The translations under genes were made by a program, and so were the position numbers. From the NCBI RefSeq assembly GCF_001298675.1, contig NZ_CYIG01000031.1:1-64000 (forward strand): DNA of 64,000 nt. The letters are read 5' to 3'. The notes under the pieces are model-generated. The model was not told where the DNA came from. It saw only the letters and a list, made by a program, of their open reading frames with translations, and ran no database searches. This document shows, in pieces, positions 1 through 7,957 of this stretch. The first letter of the stretch is position 1. Each line of letters begins with the position of its first letter. The stretch comes from Paenacidovorax caeni (GTDB taxonomy: Bacteria; Pseudomonadota; Gammaproteobacteria; Burkholderiales; Burkholderiaceae_C).

Positions 1-155
1 ACCGGGGCTCGTTCCCCAGCGACGAGGCGCTGACCAAGCTGTTCTACCTGGCCCTGCGCAACATCAGCCAGAAGTGGACCCTGCCCATCCGGGATTGGAA
101 GGCCGCGCTGACCCGCTTTACCATTCAGTTCGGAGACCGCATCTCCGTCAATTGA
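1..155 (+). CDS. IS256-family transposase, C-terminal fragment (cut by window edge)
   Basis: Frame 3 is open from the window edge to a TGA at 153-155 and encodes about 50 residues. They include the segments DEALTKLFYLALRN and WKAALTRFTIQFGDR, which I recognise as the conserved end of IS256/MULE-type DDE transposases. The protein cuts and rejoins the ends of its own element. The rest of the gene lies outside the window, so I cannot judge whether it is intact. It is followed within 15 bases by a sequence typical of an IS256-type terminal inverted repeat. The family call rests on recognition of the C-terminal motif and the terminus together. Confidence 0.85.
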   Translation, partial: RGSFPSDEALTKLFYLALRNISQKWTLPIRDWKAALTRFTIQFGDRISVN

Positions 156-191
156 GGTCCGACCCGTTTACACAAAAATTCGGACACGCCC
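1..191 (+). mobile_element. IS256-family insertion sequence, right end
   Basis: The transposase stop at 155 is followed by an A/T-rich terminus at 166-191 that reads, on the opposite strand, gggcgtgtccgaatttttgt, as in the terminal inverted repeats of IS256-family elements. The outer boundary near 191 is an estimate because the other end and the target-site duplication lie outside the window. Confidence 0.75.
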
Positions 192-299
192 GACAAACAC
201 ACCATCACACCCAAGGGCGAAAAGGCGGGCGTGGAGTTTGTCGCTAAATCGCGCTTCGGCCCCTACTTTTTGTGGCCGCAAGACTTCCATCTGGTCTGA
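192..299 (+). pseudogene. 3' remnant of a gene interrupted by the insertion sequence
   Basis: Immediately after the IS end an open frame runs to TGA at 297-299. It encodes about 35 residues, including GVEFVAKSRFGPYFLWPQDF. It has no plausible start of its own and is in the same frame as the transposase. It ends 2 bases before the ATG of the following DUF924-type gene, as the last gene of an operon-like pair would. I do not recognise the family. The simplest reading is the tail of a gene cut by the IS; a short fortuitous frame is possible. Confidence 0.5.
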
Positions 300-301
300 C
301 C

Positions 302-841
302 ATGTCGCCGCAGTCCATCCTCCATTTCTGGTTCTCCGAACTCACTCCTCAGCAACACTTCGCCAAAGACGCTGCCCTGGACGAATCCATCCGCACCCGC
401 TTCGGCCCCACGCTGGAGGCCGCTGCCCGCTGTGAACTCTTCCCCTGGCGCGCCACGCCCCAGGGCCGGTTGGCAGAAATCCTGGTGCTGGACCAGTTCT
501 CGCGCAATGTGTACCGCGACACCGCCCGCGCCTTTGCGCAAGACGCGCTGGCCCTTGCCCTGGCGCAAGAGCTGGTGGCCAGCGGGCAGGACCGCCTCCT
601 GCCCACGGCGCAGCGCGTGTTTGCCTACATGCCGTACATGCACAGCGAATCGGCGGTGATTCACGAGCAAGCCCTGGCGCTGTTTGCGCAGCCGGGCATG
701 GAAAACAACCTGGACTTTGAGCGCCGGCACAAGGCCATCATTGACCGCTTTGGCCGCTACCCGCACCGCAACGCCATTCTGTGCCGCCCGTCCACGCCCG
801 AGGAGCTGGCGTTTTTAAGCACACCGGGCTCGTCGTTCTAG
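302..841 (+). CDS. DUF924 family protein
   Basis: A 179-residue protein whose N-terminus (ILHFWFSEL) and central LDQFSRNVYR and AYMPYMHSE segments are hallmarks of the DUF924 family, an all-helical, TPR-like fold of unknown biochemical function. Length matches the family. The ATG at 302 was chosen over in-frame starts near 272 because the family begins at the helix containing HFWF. The gene follows the IS-truncated remnant by 2 bases, so its original promoter may have been separated from it by the IS. A family A hairpin with a T tract lies 30 bases past the stop and probably terminates it. No signal peptide is visible; the protein is probably cytoplasmic. Confidence 0.85.
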   Translation: MSPQSILHFWFSELTPQQHFAKDAALDESIRTRFGPTLEAAARCELFPWRATPQGRLAEILVLDQFSRNVYRDTARAFAQDALALALAQELVASGQDRLLPTAQRVFAYMPYMHSESAVIHEQALALFAQPGMENNLDFERRHKAIIDRFGRYPHRNAILCRPSTPEELAFLSTPGSSF

Positions 842-867
842 GAAGCCAGCCAAACACTATCGAATTC

Positions 868-912
868 ATAGCTGCTAGCGCTTGCCCATAAAGCGCTAGC
901 AGCCTTTTTTAT
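868..912. repeat. Family A hairpin repeat, copy 1
   Basis: Arms gctgctagcgctt and aagcgctagcagc flank a 7-base loop and are followed by a T run (904-910). It looks like a rho-independent terminator for the upstream gene, but the same core recurs throughout the window, so it is a dispersed element used as a terminator. Confidence 0.9.
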
Positions 913-954
913 CCATTTTTCAACCGCAAGGGGACGCGGCCTACACTCAGGGCC

Positions 955-1821
955 ATGTCATTTACCCGCCGCCCCCTGTTGGGCGCACTGCTGGCCAGTG
1001 CAGCGCCCGTGCTTTGGTCCCCGCGCAGTGGGGCGGCCCCGCCGCCCGCCGACAGCGGCCCCTGGCCGCGTGCGCTGGTGGTACCTGGGGGCGTCGCCCG
1101 GCTGGCGCTGGGCCCGGCCAACGCAGCGCCCCAGGCGTTTACCGAAGTGGGTGGAGAGCCGGTGCCAGTACTGGTACAGGGCGACGCGATTGCCTGGACG
1201 GCGCTGGTGGGCATTCCCCTGGCTGCGCCGCTGGGGCCTGCGCAGCTGCGCGTGGTGCCGGCCGAGGGCAGCGCACACGGCCTGGGCTACACCGTGACAC
1301 CCAAGAAGTACCAGGAGCAGCGCCTGACGGTGGCGCCGCGCACCGTAGACCTATCGCCCGAGGACAACGCCCGCTACGAGCGCGAGCGCGCCCACCAGCA
1401 GCAGGTGATGGCCACCTTCACCACCCCGCTGCCTGCCACGTTGCGCATGCGCGCGCCCGTGCCGGGGCGGCGCTCCAGCTCCTTCGGGCTGCGGCGCGTG
1501 TTCAACGGCCAGCCGCGCAATCCGCACAGCGGCATGGACATTGCCGCGCCCACGGGCACGCCCGTGGTGGCGCCGCTGCCGGGCCGGGTCATCGACACGG
1601 GGGACTATTTCTTCAACGGCGGCACCGTGTGGCTGGACCACGGTGGCGGGCTGCTGACCATGTACTGCCACCTCAGCCGCGTCGGCGTGCAGGTAGGGCA
1701 GGCGCTGGGCACCGGCGAGCCCCTGGGCGATGTGGGTGCCACCGGCCGCGTGACGGGGCCGCACCTGCATTGGGGGGTAATGCTCAACCGCTGCATGGTT
1801 GATCCGGCGCTGTTTCTCTGA
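955..1821 (+). CDS. M23-family metallopeptidase, probably secreted
   Basis: A 288-residue protein with an N-terminal TRRPLLG motif and hydrophobic stretch (residues 4-28) resembling a twin-arginine signal peptide, so export to the periplasm is likely. Residues 165-285 form a LytM/peptidase M23 domain: the zinc ligands H191 and D195 lie in HSGMD, and the second motif HLH is at 270-272 with a further His at 239. These enzymes cleave peptide cross-links in peptidoglycan, and all key residues are present, so it should be catalytic rather than an EnvC/NlpD-like activator. It sits alone between a terminator-like repeat and a lipoprotein gene 32 bases downstream. Confidence 0.88.
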   Translation: MSFTRRPLLGALLASAAPVLWSPRSGAAPPPADSGPWPRALVVPGGVARLALGPANAAPQAFTEVGGEPVPVLVQGDAIAWTALVGIPLAAPLGPAQLRVVPAEGSAHGLGYTVTPKKYQEQRLTVAPRTVDLSPEDNARYERERAHQQQVMATFTTPLPATLRMRAPVPGRRSSSFGLRRVFNGQPRNPHSGMDIAAPTGTPVVAPLPGRVIDTGDYFFNGGTVWLDHGGGLLTMYCHLSRVGVQVGQALGTGEPLGDVGATGRVTGPHLHWGVMLNRCMVDPALFL

Positions 1822-1853
1822 ACTCTGCCGCTCCACCCGAATCGCACCCGCAC

Positions 1854-2663
1854 ATGCACACATCCACAGCCAAAACCCTGACCGCCCTGGCCCTTGCCAG
1901 CCTGGCTGCAGCCTGCAGCAGCACACCGCCCGCCGCGCCCATGCCCACCGCCTCCCCTGCCGCACCGCAGCTGCAAGCCTACGAATGGGATCTCACGGCC
2001 GCCTTCGACGGCAAGAACCAGCCCGCATCCCAATGGCTGCTGCCGGGCCAGAAGCCCGCGCGGCTGCACTTTGCCGGGCAACGCGTAGCGGTGCAGAACC
2101 TGTGCAATGCCGCAAGCGCCGCATACCGGATCGACGGTGAACGCCTGCAGGTGGAGCGTCCCATGTCCACCCTGCGCGCCTGCGCCGAGCCCGGTCTGAT
2201 GCAGCTGGAGCAGCGCGTGCTCCAGCAACTGCCGCAGGTGCAGCGCTACGCCCTGCAAGGCGGCGCCGAAACGCCCCGCCTGGTTCTGCACTTTGCCGAT
2301 GGCAGCCGCTGGGAAATGGCCGGCACGCCCACGCCCGAAACGCGCTTTGGCGCCGCTGGCGAGCGCGTGTTCCTGGAAGTGGCGCCCCAGCGCGTGGCAT
2401 GCAACCACCCGCTCATGCCGCAGGCCCAGTGCCTGTCGGTGCGCGACCTGCACTACGGAGACAACGGCGTGCGCCAGTCGGTGGGAGCGTGGCGCGTGTT
2501 CCACGGCGAAATCGAGGGCTACCAACACGAGCCCGGCATGCGCAACGTGCTGCGCCTGCAGCGCTACCCCGCCACGCGCCCGGGCCAGCCACAGCCGGCC
2601 GATGCACCGCGCCACGTCTATCTGCTGGACATGGTGGTCGAAACCGAGCGCGTGGCCCCTTGA
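1854..2663 (+). CDS. META and DUF4377 domain lipoprotein
   Basis: A 269-residue protein with a lipoprotein signal peptide ending in the lipobox LAAAC, with the lipidated Cys at residue 21. Residues about 40-140 resemble a META/HslJ-type domain ([21 protein letters not shown] and the following strand). Residues about 160-265 look like a DUF4377 domain, with the VAPQRVAC and CLSVR segments. The pairing of the two domains in one lipoprotein is common in beta- and gammaproteobacteria. Function is unknown; HslJ has been linked to novobiocin and heat-shock responses in Escherichia coli. Its TGA overlaps the ATG of the next gene, so the two are probably translationally coupled. Confidence 0.8.
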   Translation: MHTSTAKTLTALALASLAAACSSTPPAAPMPTASPAAPQLQAYEWDLTAAFDGKNQPASQWLLPGQKPARLHFAGQRVAVQNLCNAASAAYRIDGERLQVERPMSTLRACAEPGLMQLEQRVLQQLPQVQRYALQGGAETPRLVLHFADGSRWEMAGTPTPETRFGAAGERVFLEVAPQRVACNHPLMPQAQCLSVRDLHYGDNGVRQSVGAWRVFHGEIEGYQHEPGMRNVLRLQRYPATRPGQPQPADAPRHVYLLDMVVETERVAP

Positions 2664-3268
2664 TGCGCCAACCGCCACCGCGCCAGCGAACGCGCCCCCC
2701 GACGCCGGGGGCACCGCGCCTGATCCGCTTCAACAAGCCCTACGGCGTGCTCAGCCAGTTCACACCCGAAGGGCGCTGGCAGGGGCTCAAGGCCTTCATC
2801 GACGTGCCGGGGGTGCACGCGGCCGGTCGGCTTGACGCCGACAGCGAGGGCCTGCTACTGCTCACCGGCGACGGCGCCCTGCAGGCACGCATCGCCGACC
2901 CACGCCACAAGATGGAAAAAACCTACTGGGCCCAGGTCGAGGGCATTCCCACGGAAGAAGCACTCGCCCGCCTGCGCGCGGGCGTACTGCTGAACGATGG
3001 CCCCACGCGCCCCGCGCAGGCCCGCCTGCTCGACCCGCCCCCGGCGCTGTGGGAGCGCGACCCGCCGATCCGCACACGGCGCGCCATCCCCACGGCCTGG
3101 ATTGCGCTGACCCTGCGCGAGGGACGCAACCGCCAGGTGCGCCGCATGACCGCCGCCGTGGGCTACCCCACGCTGCGCCTGGTGCGCGCAGCCATCGGCC
3201 CCTACACGCTCGACGGGTTGGCGCCCGGCGCATGGGCCGTGGTGGAGGAAGCGGCTTCGCCCGGGTGA
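2663..3268 (+). CDS. rluE: 23S rRNA pseudouridine synthase, RluE-like
   Basis: A 201-residue RsuA/RluB/E/F-family enzyme. The catalytic motif GRLDADSEG places the nucleophilic Asp at residue 58, and the C-terminal [12 protein letters not shown] motif is characteristic. There is no N-terminal S4 domain, which fits the short RluE type that modifies U2457 of 23S rRNA. The substrate assignment is by family and is less sure than the enzyme class. The start ATG overlaps the previous TGA by one base. The N-terminal 20 residues are Pro/Arg-rich. A secreted nuclease gene follows. Confidence 0.88.
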   Translation: MRQPPPRQRTRPPTPGAPRLIRFNKPYGVLSQFTPEGRWQGLKAFIDVPGVHAAGRLDADSEGLLLLTGDGALQARIADPRHKMEKTYWAQVEGIPTEEALARLRAGVLLNDGPTRPAQARLLDPPPALWERDPPIRTRRAIPTAWIALTLREGRNRQVRRMTAAVGYPTLRLVRAAIGPYTLDGLAPGAWAVVEEAASPG

Positions 3269-3351
3269 ACGGACGCCACGCCGGGCGTATAGTGGCGCGC
3301 TCCACGCAAGGGCGCCCCCGCCCCTGCGGGTGTTTTCTGATCGTTTCCCGC

Positions 3352-3801
3352 GTGCCTGCCTCCGTCCTTTTCTGCCTCGTTATCGCCATCGCCGATGGCG
3401 ATACCCTCACCGCGCGCTGCGGCCCGCCCAGCGCCCCCCGCAAGATGCACGTGCGCATTGCCGCCATCGACGCGCCGGAGCGCCGCCAGGCCTACGGCGA
3501 GCGCGCGCGCCAGCACCTGGTGTCGCTGTGCTACCGGCAGCGCGCCGCCATCCAGCCCCTGAACAAAGACGCCTACGGCCGCACCGTGGCCCATGTGCGC
3601 TGCCGCAGCACCGACGTAAACGCTGCACAGGTGCGCGCAGGCATGGCCTGGGTGTACACGCCCTACGCCAAGGACTTCCCGCAGCTGGCACCCCTGCAGC
3701 GCCAGGCGCGCGCCCAGGGGCGGGGCCTGTGGTCGCAGCGCCGGCCCATGCCGCCGTGGGAGTACCGCCACCGCTACGCCACGGCCCGCTCCAAGCCCTA
3801 A
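3352..3801 (+). CDS. Secreted thermonuclease-like (SNase) protein
   Basis: From the GTG at 3352 this encodes 149 residues: a short hydrophobic N-terminus (residues 2-14) followed directly by a staphylococcal-nuclease domain. The expected active-site segments are visible: ADGDTL, the Arg in VRIAAI, IDAPE supplying Asp and Glu, and YGRTVA supplying the second Arg. The family makes calcium-dependent endonucleases acting on DNA and RNA. No ATG exists in frame between the upstream rluE stop and the domain, so the GTG was chosen because it starts a plausible but short signal sequence; TTG or GTG codons further upstream remain possible. A truC-like gene follows after 18 bases. Confidence 0.8.
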   Translation: MPASVLFCLVIAIADGDTLTARCGPPSAPRKMHVRIAAIDAPERRQAYGERARQHLVSLCYRQRAAIQPLNKDAYGRTVAHVRCRSTDVNAAQVRAGMAWVYTPYAKDFPQLAPLQRQARAQGRGLWSQRRPMPPWEYRHRYATARSKP

Positions 3802-3819
3802 CGCGGCGCCCCTCCGCCC

Positions 3820-4587
3820 ATGCACGAACCGCTCACCATCCTCTGGCATGACGCGCACGCCATCGCCGTGTACAAGCCCGCAGGCTGGCTGGTGCACCGC
3901 ACCGGGCTGGACGCGGGCGAGACACGCTTCGTGGTGCAGACGCTGCGCGACCAGATCGGCCAGCACGTGTACCCGGTGCACCGGCTCGACAAGGGCACCT
4001 GCGGCGTGTTGCTCCTGGCCCTGCACAGCGCGGCGGCGCGCCAGCTGAGCATGGCGTTCGCGGGGCACGCGGTGCGCAAGCGCTACCTGGCGCTGGTGCG
4101 CGGCTGGGCCCCCGACACCGCCGAGGTAGACCACCCGCTGCGGCCTGACGATGCCCTGCCCGACGCCCCGGCCCAGTCCGCGCACACGCGCGTGCAGTGC
4201 CTGGCGCGGCTCGACTGGCCCGAGGCGGCTGACCCGCGCTTTCCCAGCACGCGCGTGTCGCTCGCCGAGGCCTGGCCCACCTCGGGCCGGCGCCACCAGG
4301 TGCGGCGCCACCTCAAGCACCTGGCCCATCCCATCATTGGCGACGCCACGCACGGCAAAGGCCCGCTGAACCGCTGGTGGGCGCAGCGCCTGGGCCTGCA
4401 GCGGCTGTGGCTGCACGCGTGGCAACTGGAGGTGCCCCACCCGGAGACGGGCGCGCCACTGCGGATCGACAGCGGACTGCGCTGGCCCCCGGTTGCGGAG
4501 CCCCTCGCTGCGCCAACGCTGCCCCCCAGTGCGCAGGACTGGCAGCGGCTGCTGTGCCTGCCCGGCTGGGAACGCCGGGGCGGCTGA
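3820..4587 (+). CDS. truC: RluA-family pseudouridine synthase, TruC-like
   Basis: A 255-residue RluA-family enzyme without an S4 domain. The catalytic motif HRLDKGTCG has its Asp at residue 57, and the family motif GRRHQVRRHLKHLAHPIIGD is present near residue 170. TruC makes pseudouridine 65 in several tRNAs and has this length, but RluA-type proteins of similar size act on rRNA, so the exact substrate is inferred. This is the second pseudouridine synthase within 2 kb. It is followed by a degenerate family A repeat and faces the convergent ylqF. Confidence 0.82.
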   Translation: MHEPLTILWHDAHAIAVYKPAGWLVHRTGLDAGETRFVVQTLRDQIGQHVYPVHRLDKGTCGVLLLALHSAAARQLSMAFAGHAVRKRYLALVRGWAPDTAEVDHPLRPDDALPDAPAQSAHTRVQCLARLDWPEAADPRFPSTRVSLAEAWPTSGRRHQVRRHLKHLAHPIIGDATHGKGPLNRWWAQRLGLQRLWLHAWQLEVPHPETGAPLRIDSGLRWPPVAEPLAAPTLPPSAQDWQRLLCLPGWERRGG

Positions 4588-4618
4588 GAACAGGCCCCCC
4601 ACAATTTGGGTGAAATCG

Positions 4619-4661
4619 GGCTCCAGCCCTTATCTGGCAAGCGCTAGCAGCTATTCTTTTT
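4619..4661. repeat. Family A hairpin repeat, copy 2 (degenerate left arm)
   Basis: The right arm caagcgctagcagctatt is intact and the left arm ggctccagccctt is diverged. It lies between convergent truC and ylqF and ends in a T-rich stretch, so it may serve as a shared terminator. Confidence 0.7.
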
Positions 4662-4722
4662 GAGTTTCCATCGCCCGCCTGGCGCAGAAGTGCCCCCGCT
4701 CGCGGGGCACCTCCAAACCGGG

Positions 4723-5670
4723 CTACCCGCGCCCGCGGCCCTTGTTCTTGCGCTCGCGGTCGCGCTCGGCCTTGCGGGCCTTGCGCTCGGCTTCCTGGGC
4801 TTCGCCCACGGCCAGCCAGGCTTCAAACTCGGGCGGCGTCTCCAGGGTCACGCGGCCGATAGCACCCGCGCGCAGGTCGGTCAGCACCAGCTCGGCGGCC
4901 TTCTGGATGTTGACGCGCCCGCCCGACATGACGGCGCCGCGCTTGCGGCCGATGGCGGTGAGCAGTTCGTCGTCGTGCAGCTGCGCCACGTCCTGCGGCG
5001 CCATGTCCAGCTTGTAGCGCTCAACCAGGGCTTGCGCATAGTGCCGCTGCAGATAGCCCAGCAGCTCCAGCACCACCAGCTCCTCGTCGTAGGCGTTGCG
5101 GCCCACCGCGCCGCTGGCGGCCAGATTGAAGCCGCTCTGCGCCACGATGATGCGTGGCCAGAGCATGCCGGGCGTATCCCAGAGGTAAAAGTCGTCGGCC
5201 ACGACGATGCGCTGCTCCTGCTTGGTGATGCCCGCCTCGTCGCCCGTCTTGGCCTGCGCGCGGCCGGCCAGGCTGTTGATGAGGGTGGACTTGCCCACGT
5301 TCGGAATGCCGCAGGTCAACACGCGCATGGGCCGCGCCAAGCCGCGCCGCTCGGGCGCCAGCTCCTGGCAGGCCGCCAGCAGGCGCCGCGCAGGCGCGCG
5401 CTCCGAGGCGTCGAGCGCAATCGCGCGCGTGCCTGGCCGGGCGTTGTACCAGTCCAGCCAGGCGGGGGTGCGGGCGGGGTCGGCCAGGTCCTGCTTGTTC
5501 AGGATCTTGAGCGTGGGGCGGTGGCCCGTGAGCTCGGACAGCAGCGGATTGGCGCTGGAGCCGGGCAGCCGCGCGTCGAGCAGTTCGATCACCACGTCGA
5601 TGTCTTTGATGCGCTCGGCAATCGCCTTGCGCGTGAGGTGCATGTGACCGGGGAACCACTGGATGGCCAT
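4723..5670 (-). CDS. ylqF: Ribosome biogenesis GTPase YlqF/RbgA
   Basis: A 315-residue circularly permuted GTPase. The N-terminal FPGHM motif and the order G4 (NKQD, residues 58-61), then G1 (GIPNVGKST, 121-129), then G3 (DTPG) identify the YlqF/RbgA family, which acts in assembly of the large ribosomal subunit. The C-terminal 30 residues are a Lys/Arg/Glu-rich charged tail ending in KGRGRG, likely to contact RNA. It is divergently transcribed from the small oxidoreductase-like gene, with only about 70 bases between starts for both promoters. Confidence 0.93.
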   Translation of the reverse strand: MAIQWFPGHMHLTRKAIAERIKDIDVVIELLDARLPGSSANPLLSELTGHRPTLKILNKQDLADPARTPAWLDWYNARPGTRAIALDASERAPARRLLAACQELAPERRGLARPMRVLTCGIPNVGKSTLINSLAGRAQAKTGDEAGITKQEQRIVVADDFYLWDTPGMLWPRIIVAQSGFNLAASGAVGRNAYDEELVVLELLGYLQRHYAQALVERYKLDMAPQDVAQLHDDELLTAIGRKRGAVMSGGRVNIQKAAELVLTDLRAGAIGRVTLETPPEFEAWLAVGEAQEAERKARKAERDRERKNKGRGRG

Positions 5671-5741
5671 GGGAAAAACCGCTTTGTGCTGACGTCAAAG
5701 GGCGCAAGGATAATCGCCTGCCCTTGCCCCACGCCACCGCC

Positions 5742-5999
5742 ATGCCATCCGAGCCCCCCTTCGCCACCACTCCCGCCACCGACCGGGCCAGCGCGCGCGT
5801 GCTGTTCGCCGCGCTGCAGGCGCAGGCCCAGTCGCGTGGCGTGGCGCTGCGCCCGCCCCCGCCCGAGCCCGCGAGCTGCTGTGGCCGGGGGTGCAACGGC
5901 TGCGTGTGGGAGGGCTTCTTCCACGCCGCCGAATACTGGCGCCAGGAAGCCCTGGCCCTGCTGGGGCTGGACGGTCAGGGCGAAACCCTGCCACAGTAA
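5742..5999 (+). CDS. Oxidoreductase-like domain protein (Cys-rich, small)
   Basis: An 85-residue protein with a Pro-rich segment followed by CCGRGCNGCVWEGFF (residues 47-61). This matches the oxidoreductase-like domain (Oxidored-like, as in the N-terminal region of some plant and fungal reductases), probably a metal-binding or redox Cys cluster. The ATG at 5742 begins the usual short N-terminus; a TTG at 5724 would add six residues. Nothing further about function can be read from the sequence. The TAA stop abuts a family A repeat. Confidence 0.75.
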   Translation: MPSEPPFATTPATDRASARVLFAALQAQAQSRGVALRPPPPEPASCCGRGCNGCVWEGFFHAAEYWRQEALALLGLDGQGETLPQ

Positions 6000-6052
6000 A
6001 AAAGGCCTTCAGCGCTCATCCATCAAGCGCTGGCAGCTCCTGATTCAGGAGC
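6000..6052. repeat. Family A hairpin repeat, copy 3
   Basis: The left arm aggccttcagcgct and right arm aagcgctggcagctcctga flank a short loop directly after the stop of the small gene at 5999. The 145 bases between this repeat and the convergent gshA stop hold nothing I recognise. Confidence 0.8.
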
Positions 6053-6195
6053 ATGCACAACGGTTCGCATCGGTGATGCCCGTGCGTGCATGGCATTTTG
6101 CGGACCCATGGCGCCGGCAAAGGCCCCGCGCAGGCCATGCTGGCACACAGGTCTGCACCAAGCCGACAACCCCATCGAAGGCTCTGGGAATGCCA

Positions 6196-7725
6196 TCACC
6201 CGAGCTGGCTCGGATCCATGTACTGCTGGCGCCACTCCTCAAACCCCAGCGTGTCGGCCGCTTCGATGGCTTTTTGCGCCGCCCAGGATTCATCGGCCAG
6301 CGCCATGTAGCGCGCCTGCTGCGCCGCGCTCCAGGGCAGCGCCAGCAGGTGGTCACGCGCGCGCTCGGACTGGGCTTGCGAGAACGCCTGGAAACTGCCG
6401 CCATACGCCTGCGTCATGGCGGCCAGCACGCGTGCGGACGGGGCACGCGCCGCGTCGGCCAGCGTGGCCTGTGCATCACGCAGCGCCGCACTGTAGGCCT
6501 GGGTGCCGTGCGTGGCGTCCAACGCGGCGGCGATCGGCGTGCACTGCGCCAGCACCTGCGCGGCCCAGTCCACCAGCAGCACGCTCTCGCCCTGGCGCTT
6601 GAGCCGCAGGCCGGGCTCGCGCCCGCGTTCGGCCGTCTGGTGCTGGTTGTGCTTGAGTTCGGCAATTTCCGCCGGGGTGTCGGGCGGGCTGTCGGACAGC
6701 AGGCAGTGCAGCAGGAACACGTCGAGCAGGCGCATGGTCTGTGCCGTGATGCCCACGGGCTCGAACGGGTCGAGGTCCATCAGGCGCACCTCGACGTACT
6801 CCACGCCGCGCTCGCGCAGCGCATGCAGCGGACGCTCGCCACGGTGCACCGTGCGCTTGGGGCGGATGGTGCCGTAGAACTCGTTCTCGATCTGCAGCAG
6901 GCTGGTGCCGAGCTGGTTGTAGTCGCCGCCAAGGTTGCGCACGCCAATGGCCTCGTAGGGCGCGTAGGGCCGCGTCAGTGCCTCGTGCAACGAGTTGGCG
7001 TAACCCTCCAGGCCGTTGTAGCTCACGTACAGGCTGGCCTGCGCGTCGCTCTGGTAGCCCAGGCGCCCCATGCGCAGCGAAGTGGCGTACGGCAGGTGCA
7101 GCGCCTGGCCCTGGCTGCCCAGCGGCTGCAGGCTGTGTTCGCGCCCCTCGACGAAGCACGGGCACAGCGCGGGCGAAGCGCCGAACAGGTACAGCAGCAC
7201 GAAGGCGTGGCGGCGAAAGTTGCGGATCAGCGCGAAGTATTCCTCGCTGCCCACGCCGGGCAGCGACCAGTTGTAGTGGATGCCCGAGATGGTCTGCATG
7301 CGCCGGCCATAGCGGTGGCCCAGGCCCATGCGGTAGATGCTCTTGGCACGGCCAATGTGCGAATTGCCATAGCGGCCCAGCGGAATGGTCTCGTCCGTCG
7401 GCAGGCCGCAGGGCATGCTGGACACCCAGAGCATCTCGCCGCCCGCGCCCTGGAGCGTGCGCAGCACGTACTGGTGAACCTCGGTCAACTCGCCCAGGGT
7501 CTCGTCCACGCCCCGGTGGGCGCCGGTGATGAGCTCGATCTGCGATTCGCTGTAGTCGGTGGTGATGCTGGGGTGCGTCAGCGCGGCACCCAGCGCCTGC
7601 GGGTGCGGGGTGAGCGCCAGGCCGCCCGTTGGCAGGACGCGCAGGCCTTCTTTCTCGATGCCGCGCCGGATACCCGCGAGGCGCCCCGATTCCAGCGCGG
7701 CCACGCGCTCGTGCAATGTGTTCAT
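6196..7725 (-). CDS. gshA: Glutamate-cysteine ligase (proteobacterial type)
   Basis: A 509-residue enzyme that joins glutamate and cysteine using ATP, the first step of glutathione synthesis. The GIEKEGLR motif near residue 25, the GNSHIGRAKSIYRMGLGHRY region and the FYGTIRPKR segment are typical of the GshA group of beta- and gammaproteobacteria. The ATG at 7725 (MNTLHERV) matches the usual start; upstream in-frame codons lack homology. There is no gshB next to it. The 3' end faces the small oxidoreductase-like gene and a family A repeat. Confidence 0.93.
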   Translation of the reverse strand: MNTLHERVAALESGRLAGIRRGIEKEGLRVLPTGGLALTPHPQALGAALTHPSITTDYSESQIELITGAHRGVDETLGELTEVHQYVLRTLQGAGGEMLWVSSMPCGLPTDETIPLGRYGNSHIGRAKSIYRMGLGHRYGRRMQTISGIHYNWSLPGVGSEEYFALIRNFRRHAFVLLYLFGASPALCPCFVEGREHSLQPLGSQGQALHLPYATSLRMGRLGYQSDAQASLYVSYNGLEGYANSLHEALTRPYAPYEAIGVRNLGGDYNQLGTSLLQIENEFYGTIRPKRTVHRGERPLHALRERGVEYVEVRLMDLDPFEPVGITAQTMRLLDVFLLHCLLSDSPPDTPAEIAELKHNQHQTAERGREPGLRLKRQGESVLLVDWAAQVLAQCTPIAAALDATHGTQAYSAALRDAQATLADAARAPSARVLAAMTQAYGGSFQAFSQAQSERARDHLLALPWSAAQQARYMALADESWAAQKAIEAADTLGFEEWRQQYMDPSQLG

Positions 7726-7861
7726 AGGGTCACAACCTGTTTCTTGTTGGAGCCGGAACTTAGCACGGCACGCACCGCCCGCGCTGGAGCGGGGGGACAT
7801 GCCCGTGATTCATCGCGCTACGCGCCACCCGCAGCACATGCAATCGGCGCGGCCCAAGCGT

Positions 7862-7957
7862 GGGCAGCCGCGCAAGGGCCGCCCCGCCGCGCTGGCTGCG
7901 TCCCCCTCCCACGCGCAGCGTGAGAAAGGGGGAAGGCGACTCAGGGGGGGCTTCCTG
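7862..7957. repeat. Family C GC-rich repeat element
   Basis: About 95 bases after the convergent-facing side of the SDR gene, containing ctgcgtccccctcccacgc and gtgagaaagggggaa, which can pair, and ending in gactcaggggg. I recall very similar sequences scattered in Comamonadaceae genomes at gene ends. It ends next to the SDR stop codon. The remaining bases back to the gshA start hold no recognisable gene. Confidence 0.65.

Noticed and set aside
6196-7923. Long + strand open frames opposite gshA and ylqF, one of over 1000 codons (4660-7923)
   Set aside because: They are antisense shadows created by GC codon bias; the minus-strand genes have clear family motifs.
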